Origin: Suilimivivens sp964402925
GTDB lineage: Bacteria > Bacillota > Clostridia > Lachnospirales > Lachnospiraceae
NCBI GenBank assembly: GCA_964402925.1
Contig: CAYOED010000005.1
Span: forward strand, 15,856 to 79,855
Length of the DNA: 64,000 nucleotides
Direction of reading: 5' to 3'
In this document: positions 55,894 to 62,864 of the stretch, piece after piece
Position numbering within the stretch: the first letter of the stretch is position 1
Layout: every line of letters begins with the position of its first letter
Notes under the pieces: generated by a model
Told to the model about the DNA's origin: nothing
Seen by the model: only the letters and a program-made list of their open reading frames with translations
The model's database searches: none
Made by a program: the position numbers and the translations under genes

Positions 55894-56703
55894 TTATAGA
55901 AACGGAATCATCTCCTTAACCGATGAAAAGATGAGATGCGGCATAACCTCTGATGTCTCCACATCCTTCATGCATGCCTCTCCGCTTAATACCAGAATCC
56001 CGGTGTAACCATTATTGACACCGGCAGCCACATCCGTGTAGAGCCGGTCCCCCACCATAGCGGTCTCTCTCTTTAATACTCCTTCCCGCGATGCAAGGTA
56101 ATCCATGATATCTCCATTGGGTTTTCCGATGATATGATCCGGATACCGGAACGCTGATGCATGGATAAACGCATGGATTGCTCCGGCATCAGGAATGAAT
56201 CCGGTTTCTGTGGGACAATTATAGTCAGGATGCGTGGAGATATAGGGTAGTCCCTCTCTTACCAAATCACATACTCTGCACATTTTAGCATAGGTAAGGG
56301 AAGTATCAAAGCCCACCACCACCACTTCCGGCGTTTTCTCGTCAAGTAAAATTCCTTCCCTTAAGAACTGCTCTTCCAGAAGTTCATTGCCCAGCAGATA
56401 AACCTTCTTTCCCGGAAAATTTTCCTTCAGATAAGCAATTGTTGCCTGCCCGGATGTCACGATTCTGGACTCCTCCACATCAAGTCCCATTCTCCTCAGT
56501 TTTTCAACGTATGCCTGCGGATTTTTGGAAGAATTATTGGTGAGGAACACATATCTTTTTCCGGCTTTCTCCACAGCCTCCAAAAAATCCTTTGCTCCAT
56601 CAATCCACTTTTCCCCCAGATAGATTGTTCCGTCCATATCCAATGCAAAACAGGTGATATTTTTTAAAATTGCTTTTTTATCCGCATTTACTTTCGGTAT
56701 CAT
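55894..56703 (-). CDS. HAD-IIA family phosphatase (NagD-like)
   Basis: 269 aa. Motif I is FALDMDGTIYLG, motif II LTNNSS, motif III IGKPNGDI with the lysine, and motif IV MVGDRLYTDVAAG. A C2-type cap sits between II and III. It is a nucleotide- or sugar-phosphate phosphatase. Confidence 0.92.
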   Translation of the reverse strand: MIPKVNADKKAILKNITCFALDMDGTIYLGEKWIDGAKDFLEAVEKAGKRYVFLTNNSSKNPQAYVEKLRRMGLDVEESRIVTSGQATIAYLKENFPGKKVYLLGNELLEEQFLREGILLDEKTPEVVVVGFDTSLTYAKMCRVCDLVREGLPYISTHPDYNCPTETGFIPDAGAIHAFIHASAFRYPDHIIGKPNGDIMDYLASREGVLKRETAMVGDRLYTDVAAGVNNGYTGILVLSGEACMKDVETSEVMPHLIFSSVKEMIPFL

Positions 56704-56723
56704 GTGTTTTTCTTCCCCGTTTT

Positions 56724-58547
56724 CTATATTTCTCTGGTAGCTTCCCGTAACCAGTCAAGTTCTTCGCCTTCAAAATAAGGCTCTAATTTTTCAAACACTT
56801 CCTTGTGGTAAGCATTAAGATTTCTTCTATCCGCATCAGTAAGAAGGGAAACCTCCACACCGTCAAGATCAAAGGGCACGCAGGTAAGATCCTCAAAATA
56901 CATAAACTGTCCGTATTCATTTGCTTCGCCTTTTCTGCAGAGAAGTTCGTTTTCAAGCCTGATACCATGACTTCCTTCTATATAGATACCCGGTTCATCC
57001 GTAGTGACCATACCTTCCTCCAAAACTGCATTGTCTTGATAGTCCGGAAGAAGTTTCCATCTAAAGCTGTTGGGACCTTCATGCACACTGAGCAAATAAC
57101 CAACACCATGACCTGTTCCATGTTTGTAGTCCAGTCCCTTTTCCCATAACACCTGTCTCGCCATAATATCCAGATTGACTCCCCTGCATCCATGGAGAAA
57201 TCTGGCATTTTTAAGGTTCAGCAACGCACGGAGCACCAGCGTAAAATGCTCCTTCATCTCTTTTGAGATGCTCCCTAGAACAAAAGTCCTGGTAATATCC
57301 GTGGAGCCCTCCAGATAGTGTCCGCCGCTGTCCACCAGCAACATTCCTTCCGGGCGGATTTCCTCGCAGGCGTCCTCCTTTGCGCTGTAATGTGCTATCG
57401 CACCATTTGCACCATAGGCACATATAGTCCCAAAGCTGGGTTCTACAAAATGCTCATATGTCTCCCGCAGCCCTTCCAGATATGCGGAAGCGCTCACTTC
57501 TGTCATAGGTATCTTCCCCACATTCTTTTTAAGCCAGTACATAAAATGAGTGACCGCTATTCCGTCCCACAAATGTGCTTTTCTTAGATTTTCCATCTCT
57601 GTCTGATTTTTGACCGCCTTCATAAGCGTTGTAGGATTGGGTCTGTCAATAACGATAACATCTTCACAAAGTTCCTTTAAAAGCCTACAATTTGCACGCC
57701 CTTTGCAGAGTAAGACCTTCTTTCCACGAACCTGGGAAACATACGCATAGAAATCCTCGTAAAAGCAAAGTTCTATCCCGTTTTCCTCAAGGTATTGACA
57801 AAGCTCCTTAGTCCAGATTTCATCACTGCCATCCTCACTTCTTCCCTGTTTCTTCTTTTCCTTTGCAAAAAGCAGCACTTCATCCATAGTAACCACAACA
57901 TAGGACAGCACTACCGGACAACTTTCCACATCATTTCCCCGGATATTAAGAAGCCATGCAATATCATCCAGCGAAGTCAAAATATGCACGTCGGCGCCTT
58001 CCGCCTTCATTTTCTCCCGAACACGCTCTATTTTGGAAGATGCACTTTCCCCGCTATAGCATTCTTCCAGAATAGATACCGGATGGTGCAAAAGTGCCGG
58101 ACGATCCTCCCAGATTTCTTCCGCCAAATCCTTATCCCAGATTATCTTTCCATTCTTTTTGCTCAAGATTTCTTCATAATTCTTTGCATCGTCTGCCTTG
58201 ACCACTCTTCCGTCAAATCCCAGATTCTCTCCCTCTTTCAGTACCTTTTCAAGATACTGGCTTATGGTAGGCACTCCCGGCTCGCCCATTTTCATGAGCT
58301 TAATTTCCGTACCCGCAAGTTCCTTTGCCGCTTGAATAAAATATCTCCCATCAGTAAAAAGAGCCGCCTCATCCTTCGTCACCACCAAGGTTCCCGCTGA
58401 ACCGGTAAATCCACTGAAATATTTTCTCACCATAAAAAAACTGCTGACATACTCACTGTCATGATAATCCGAGGTCGGAATCAAATAACAGTCCATCCCA
58501 GCCGCCTGCATACTATTTCTTAGTTTACATAATCTTTCCTGTATCAT
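56724..58547 (-). CDS. Aminopeptidase P family (Xaa-Pro) peptidase
   Basis: About 607 aa from ATG 58547, with AAAAGGAGT 9 nt upstream. Creatinase-type N-domains (LIPTSDYHDSEYVSSFF) precede a M24 catalytic domain: SGGHYLEGSTDITRTF with the metal Asp residues, HGTGHGVGYLLSVHEGP with the metal His, and TDEPGIYIEGSHGIRLENEL with the metal Glu. Two-domain long APP family. Confidence 0.93.
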   Translation of the reverse strand: MIQERLCKLRNSMQAAGMDCYLIPTSDYHDSEYVSSFFMVRKYFSGFTGSAGTLVVTKDEAALFTDGRYFIQAAKELAGTEIKLMKMGEPGVPTISQYLEKVLKEGENLGFDGRVVKADDAKNYEEILSKKNGKIIWDKDLAEEIWEDRPALLHHPVSILEECYSGESASSKIERVREKMKAEGADVHILTSLDDIAWLLNIRGNDVESCPVVLSYVVVTMDEVLLFAKEKKKQGRSEDGSDEIWTKELCQYLEENGIELCFYEDFYAYVSQVRGKKVLLCKGRANCRLLKELCEDVIVIDRPNPTTLMKAVKNQTEMENLRKAHLWDGIAVTHFMYWLKKNVGKIPMTEVSASAYLEGLRETYEHFVEPSFGTICAYGANGAIAHYSAKEDACEEIRPEGMLLVDSGGHYLEGSTDITRTFVLGSISKEMKEHFTLVLRALLNLKNARFLHGCRGVNLDIMARQVLWEKGLDYKHGTGHGVGYLLSVHEGPNSFRWKLLPDYQDNAVLEEGMVTTDEPGIYIEGSHGIRLENELLCRKGEANEYGQFMYFEDLTCVPFDLDGVEVSLLTDADRRNLNAYHKEVFEKLEPYFEGEELDWLREATREI

Positions 58548-58660
58548 CACACATGCACTCCTTTTCCTTCTATAGTATAGCGCACTGGCGAAAAAGAAAC
58601 AATGGGAATGTCTCTGCACATTATTTCATCACGTTGTAATTTAGTTTGTCTTCTGACGAG

Positions 58661-58957
58661 GGGTAGGGATGGTGGGATGATGAGGGGAAGAGGAGACGGG
58701 GAAGCTGGGGTTAGGGTTTCAGGTCTAATCTTCAAATCGGATTTCACTAACGGAATGGATATAGGTGTTTCAAACCGGACGGGGCGGAGCCAGACGGCAT
58801 CCTGCCTTATGGCTCCTAAAATCGCCCTCCATGGCGATTTTCCCCTGGGTATGTACCATTCCGTAAGTGAAATTTCCGATTTTCCGCTATAGCCCTGAAC
58901 CCCTAACCCCAGCTTCCCCGCCTCCTCTTCCCCTCATCATCCCACCATCCCTCTCCC
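58661..58957. repeat. Palindromic element C: about 300-bp structured inverted repeat
   Basis: The outer arms (about 58665-58722 and 58894-58952) are complementary over nearly 60 bp with few differences and hold G-rich/C-rich tracts. A second stem pairs CAAATCGGA..TTCACTAACGGAATGG with its complement near 58854-58885. The apex contains GGAGCCA..TGGCTCC and AAAATCGCC-CTCCAT-GGCGATTTT hairpins and a CCGGACG string like A and B. ORFs within it are artefacts. Nature unknown. Confidence 0.8.
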
Positions 58958-59018
58958 TGCCGGAAGAAAACGCTGAATTTGAATTGGAATTAGAATCATA
59001 GCCTCGAATCCTATCAAC

Positions 59019-59515
59019 GGCAAGCCTTATAGTGCGGTCTGGCAGTCCTGACGCAGCCTCTGCCCTGGAGGGTAAGGGTTCAAACAACAGTCCAGGCGCA
59101 GCGGTATTGAGATTCCGGCGGGGCAGCAACCTCAGGGTAGTTATTCTCCTGCATCAAGTCTGGCAAAAAACTGTGCCGGAACCTTATGGGAAGTGGTTAG
59201 AAGGATTTGGCAGCCCTTTAAATACACAGCAATCGTCGGACAGGACGTCCGACGAAGGCGTAATTTGACCCATGGATGGGTCAATACGCCGGTTGCGTCC
59301 GGCGCCAGTCCCGCATAAGGACTGCTTAATCCTTCTTACCACTGTACATAGGTTCCGAAACAGTTTTTTGCCAGACTTGATGCAGGAGGATAACTGCCCT
59401 GAGGCTGCTGCCCCACCGGAATCTCAATAACGCTGCACCCGGACTGCTGTTTGAACCCTTACCCTCTAGGGCAGAGGCTGCGTCAGGGATGCCAGACCGC
59501 ACTATAAGGCTTGCC
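59019..59515. repeat. Palindromic element B: about 500-bp structured inverted repeat
   Basis: Arms 59019-59181 and 59352-59515 are complementary over about 160 bp, with differences mainly of the transition type that keep G-U pairing on one strand or the other. The apex repeats the hairpins of element A: CGTCGGAC-AGGAC-GTCCGACG (59234-59254) and GGCGTAATTTGACCCA-TGGA-TGGGTCAATACGCC (59257-59290), then GCCGG-TTGCGT-CCGGC (59288-59303). The arm sequence differs from A but is homologous. It lies between spoVAE and element C. Confidence 0.85.
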
Positions 59516-59521
59516 CTCCCC

Positions 59522-59878
59522 CTACTTCTTCATTTTGGGATTGAAGATGAGGCTTGCAAGGTAACCGAAGATCAAGGCCGCCGAGGTTCCCACCGCACCT
59601 GCCTTGAATCCGCCGGAAAACAGTCCCATAAATCCGTCCTTGTCTACTGCTTCCTTGACACCTTTCATCAGTACATTACCAAATCCAAGAAGGGGAACAG
59701 ATGCTCCTGCTCCCGCAAACTCTACAAAAGTCTGATACCAGCCAAACACACCGATAATCGCACCCAGACAAACCAACAGCACCATGATTCTGCCGGGCAT
59801 CATCTTTGTCTTTTCCATTAAAATCTGAACCAGAGCGCAAATCAGCCCTCCTACCCAGAATGCATTAAAATAATCCAT
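59522..59878 (-). CDS. spoVAE: Stage V sporulation protein AE (SpoVAE)
   Basis: About 118 aa; the second ATG (59878) is better spaced from GGAGG. Four hydrophobic segments and the signature FAGAGASVPLLGFGNVLMKG and GTSAALIFGYLASLIFNPK. SpoVA proteins form the dipicolinate channel of the spore inner membrane. spoVAC and spoVAD, its usual operon partners, are absent upstream, where foreign sequence lies; the gene has its own sigma-G-like promoter. Confidence 0.92.
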   Translation of the reverse strand: MDYFNAFWVGGLICALVQILMEKTKMMPGRIMVLLVCLGAIIGVFGWYQTFVEFAGAGASVPLLGFGNVLMKGVKEAVDKDGFMGLFSGGFKAGAVGTSAALIFGYLASLIFNPKMKK

Positions 59879-59929
59879 CATCGTCCTCCATCTTTACAAC
59901 ATTCCTTCTGCCGGATTGTTTTCATAGAT

Positions 59930-59958
59930 TATTATGCGCATTTTCCCACCTGTTATAC
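59930..59958 (-). promoter_or_regulatory. Predicted sigma-G promoter of spoVAE
   Basis: Minus strand GTATA (59954-59958), 17-bp spacer and CATAATA (59930-59936). These match the Bacillus sigma-G consensus (GHATR and CATAMTA) and lie about 50 bp before the spoVAE start. The spoVA operon is sigma-G dependent in Bacillus. Confidence 0.65.
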
Positions 59959-59959
59959 T

Positions 59960-60346
59960 GCTTTTGTCTGTCCATCCTGCCGCACACCAAAACTGACAGA
60001 CAAAAAATTGCAGCGAACTTAGTGCGACTGACTGGTGCGTTTATTAAAAACCACCGTTTGTTACATGAATGTTATTTACAATATATTGTACCAAGTCGCT
60101 AGCGCAACAGCTAGCCTCAGATACAACTATTTTTGCTTTTCTTCTAAAAAAAAAGCAGTTTTTGAATATATGTTGTATTGTTGAGATACCCCTACCTTAA
60201 CATAAACATATGCCATCAACTGCTATGCTTACTTTATCATGGATTTTTAAACTCAACAACTACATATTTTATTTTTCACGTCCTCCTCCTTAGCGGCTGC
60301 TTCCTGTTACTGCTTACAACCATTCAATCACTAAGGAGGTTCCACT
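59960..60346. other. Non-coding stretch upstream of the truncated integrase
   Basis: AT-rich, no ORF. It holds an imperfect inverted repeat (60171-60188 with 60251-60267) and a GCTAGC-containing hairpin near 60098-60115. This is probably the left end of the mobile element that brought in the integrase. Its right part supplies the AAGGAGG site of that gene. Confidence 0.5.
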
Positions 60347-60844
60347 ATGGACAATTATCTGAACACTTTCCGAGAGATGGTCTCCCTGCGCGGTCTTACT
60401 GACCATACACTAAAAAACTACTGCACCTATATCCGTGCCTATCTCGATTATCTTTCCCACTTTCTCTATAAATCCCCTGAAGACGTTTCCTGGGATGAAA
60501 TGCGTGATTACATCCGCTGGCTGCAGAAATCCAGAGACCTTTCCGACAGGACGGTCAACTGTGCCATCTCACAGCTCCGCTTTTTTACCCTTTATGTTCT
60601 CCACAGGCCTTGGGATGAGACACAGCTCCCCATGCGTAAGTTTGATGAATACCTTCCCTATGTCCCCTCCAAACAGGATACATGGACTTTTATCTCCACC
60701 ATGCCTGACTTAAAGCAGAAGGTCATGACTGCACTGATATATTCCTCTGGTCTGCGTATCGATGAGGTGTGTTCCCTACGCTACGAGGATGTTGACCGCA
60801 AAAATCTGATACTTTCCTTAAGAATTATAACATATTTATGTTGA
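60347..60844 (+). pseudogene. Tyrosine recombinase/integrase, C-terminally truncated
   Basis: 165 aa of a usual about 300. A SAM-like N-terminal domain (SLRGLTDHTLKNYCTYIRAYL) is followed by the first catalytic-box segment with the Arg in SSGLRIDEVCSLRYEDVD. The frame then runs into unrelated ITYLC and a stop, so the remaining catalytic residues (His-x-x-Arg, Tyr) are lost. The sequence style matches integrases that accompany IS91-like elements in clostridia. Probably inactive. Confidence 0.8.
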
Positions 60845-61415
60845 TATACTATAAAACTTGGTCGATGGGAAATTTCAACATGAGCATCAGCGGAAATGAG
60901 CAAGGGAGAAAGTGAGTTATGCATTATCAAATATACATGCAGATTATAGCGATATTGTATTTATAGTTGTTTAGGGGTGTATAATATAGTAGATTATAAG
61001 TCTACAGGAGACGGTATTTAGGGATGGAATAAGGTATTAAGTTTTGGTCCTCAATTTCTGCGAAACCTTTAAAATACAGAGAATAATGGGATAACGCAGT
61101 AACTTGCTGAAAGATGATGCTAGAAAGTAACAGTTGGAAAGTATTCTTCTGATGGCAGAAATATAGATTTCATTCATTGAGGCAAATTCCGCCTCTTACC
61201 GACAATCACATTCGTTTCTTTGCCGACGTCCAATAGCTACGTCGTTCTTATATTTCCTGCTCTTTAGGTTAAGCCCACTCCCCATAGAAACATCCTGTCA
61301 ATATGACTATATACGACACTAAGCCATATTTTTTTAAGGAGACCAAACCAGATACGTCAATGGACATATACGAAACTCTGCCGTACTAAAAAAGAAATTA
61401 AAGGAGATTAAAACT

Positions 61416-61499
61416 ATGTCCAAGTACTCATTGAGCATCAATTTTTCAGACGCAGTACTTCAGACAATCTACCAGGCAGGGAAGCTTGCCATTGCTTGA
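61416..61499 (+). pseudogene. 27-aa ORF, probably a gene remnant
   Basis: MSKYSLSINFSDAVLQTIYQ and seven further residues, with AAGGAGA upstream. The frame breaks abruptly after GKLAIA. The strong Shine-Dalgarno and the sudden stop suggest the 5' end of a deleted gene. Product not recognised. Confidence 0.4.
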
Positions 61500-61566
61500 T
61501 TTACAGCTTGAATTTAAGGATTTCTTGTTAGAACTATTATTGACATAGAAAATTGGTATAAATCAG

Positions 61567-61629
61567 TTTACGTCTAAAAATGGACTATTTACGTTCAATA
61601 TAGGAATTTTGGCGATTATATAGTATGAT
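61567..61629 (+). promoter_or_regulatory. Predicted regulated promoter of agrB with direct repeats
   Basis: TTTACGTC (61567-61574) and TTTACGTT (61588-61595) are direct repeats 21 bp apart, two helical turns. They are followed by a poor -35 (TAGGAA, 61601-61606), 17 bp and TATGAT (61624-61629). This layout is usual for promoters activated by LytTR-type regulators such as AgrA. Confidence 0.5.
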
Positions 61630-61694
61630 TATATTAATAAACGCTATAATTGAAGAATCAATGTAAGACGGATTATATAATACGAGGAGAAGTA

Positions 61695-62261
61695 ATGGAA
61701 ATAATGGTGAGATTATGTGTTTTAAAAATGATTAATCAAAAAATAATAGAAGAAAAGCAGAGTGCTGTAATAGCTTATGGATTGGAGTTATTGCTTTCAT
61801 CAGTTATAAATATATTATCTATCTTGTTTATAAGTGTGATCATAAACAGAGTGAAGGAAATTATTTTACTATTGTTAGTTTCTATCCCACTGCAAAGTTT
61901 TGGGGGAGGATATCATTGTAATACTCATTTCAGATGCTGGACCTTGACAACAGGGGGATATTTGATTGCAGTTTTGGGAGCAGTATATCTACCAGTGGAA
62001 GTTTTACTAGGTACTACGCTTATTAGCACATATCCCTTTTTGAAATTTTCGCCAGTTGAAAATCCGAAGGCGCCTTTCGGAGAAAATTTTAAAAACAAAA
62101 TGAAAAAAATTATACGAATAGTATATTTTATAGGAATCATAATTTCTTTGATATTTTTATTATTTAAGAGCGAAGGAGCACGATTTATTTTAGCAGGTAT
62201 ATCATTGGAAGGATTTTCTGTTTTGTGTGCAGAATATAGGCGAAGAAGAGAGAAAGAGTAG
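61695..62261 (+). CDS. AgrB-type peptide processing membrane protease
   Basis: About 188 aa from ATG 61695, with GAGGAG upstream; the longer frame from 61650 lacks a site. The catalytic pair is in SFGGGYHCNTHFRC: His and, seven residues on, Cys. KFSPVENPKAP is a further AgrB hallmark, and about five hydrophobic helices follow. AgrB cuts and cyclises AgrD in the membrane. No agrC or agrA is in the window. Confidence 0.93.
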   Translation: MEIMVRLCVLKMINQKIIEEKQSAVIAYGLELLLSSVINILSILFISVIINRVKEIILLLLVSIPLQSFGGGYHCNTHFRCWTLTTGGYLIAVLGAVYLPVEVLLGTTLISTYPFLKFSPVENPKAPFGENFKNKMKKIIRIVYFIGIIISLIFLLFKSEGARFILAGISLEGFSVLCAEYRRRREKE

Positions 62262-62266
62262 AAATA

Positions 62267-62310
62267 AAATGTGGGTGAAACAAGCTTTAGTTTTGTTTCA
62301 CCCTACATTT
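62267..62310. terminator. Bidirectional terminator between agrB and agrD
   Basis: TGTGGGTGAAACAA pairs with TTGTTTCACCCTACA, with T-runs on both sides. It ends both convergent genes. Confidence 0.85.
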
Positions 62311-62475
62311 TTATCTGCTCAGCTCATTAGGTAATAACGGTTGATATCTGCCCCAAGAACTTGCGGTACCTGCTCCTATTTGTGCCGAAAGATTAGCAAG
62401 AAATGCGAGCATACACAGAACTCTAAGGGATATGTGATGGATAAAAAAATTTTTTAAAGATTTTTTTAGTTTCAT
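62311..62475 (-). CDS. AgrD-like cyclic lactone autoinducer precursor
   Basis: 54 aa. An AAGGAGG site stands 6 nt before the ATG at 62475. The N-terminal part is basic and amphipathic, then comes a hydrophobic stretch, then the exported region TASSWGRYQPLLPNELSR. Aligned with the clostridial pattern (TSACLWFTHQPEEP), the ring Cys is replaced by Ser, predicting a five-residue lactone ring SSWGR. The C-terminal YQPxxP tail matches the family. It is encoded opposite to agrB, with a shared terminator. Confidence 0.8.
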   Translation of the reverse strand: MKLKKSLKNFFIHHISLRVLCMLAFLANLSAQIGAGTASSWGRYQPLLPNELSR

Positions 62476-62497
62476 ATGTGCCCTCCTTTTAACGAGT

Positions 62498-62666
62498 GAT
62501 ATAATACTATTGGTGTTAGTCAATAAGTGTGTTGGTAACATTTATAAAACCATATATAGATATTGGTAAGCCTTAGATATTCATAAATATAGGGGCTCAA
62601 ATGGTTGCATAAACCGCAACGTAGATTCACCAACACAGATATTGACTAACACCATACTATTATATC
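62498..62666. repeat. 170-bp inverted repeat covering the agrD upstream region
   Basis: Arms 62498-62537 and 62628-62666 are complementary over about 39 bp with a few differences; each contains TTGACTAACACC and a TATTAT. The left arm is the probable agrD promoter. The right arm would form the same promoter outward on the plus strand, where no gene remains. Confidence 0.75.
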
Positions 62667-62864
62667 AAAAAAAAGTAAAATGGGCTTAGGTTGTCGTCAA
62701 ATGGTCAAATTTGGACGTGGAAACAAAAATATCAATTGATGAAGGTTAAGATTGGTTAAGATTGAAAATGAAAAGTAGAGTGTATCCATTACCTTAAGCA
62801 CACAACAAACAAGCCATCTTTCGGTGGCTGCTTTAAAAATTGAATATTGAGAAGAATGCTAAGG

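Larger units (their letters stand above)
60845..61694. other. Decayed accessory sequence between integrase remnant and agrB
   Basis: About 850 bp with no intact gene beyond a 27-aa remnant. AT-rich, no tRNA or rRNA. It has an imperfect direct repeat (near 61293 and 61357, sharing GTCAAT..A..ATATACGA..ACT) and, at its right end, the predicted agrB promoter with two direct repeats. Confidence 0.5.

Noticed and set aside
58602..59268. ORFs on both strands within elements C and B
   Set aside because: They are low-complexity readings of palindromic arms; the protein sequences have no family resemblance.
59019..59515. Element B as a retron, attC site or standard MITE
   Set aside because: No reverse transcriptase or integron integrase nearby, no conserved terminal inverted repeats shared with A, and the conserved part is the centre rather than the ends.
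61280..61390. Imperfect direct repeats containing ATATACGA
   Set aside because: Short and degenerate with no associated gene or known site; mentioned only in the region note.
62740..62775. GGTTAAGATT direct repeats as an AgrA box
   Set aside because: They resemble the staphylococcal core only in TTAAG, and no gene follows them; too weak to call.
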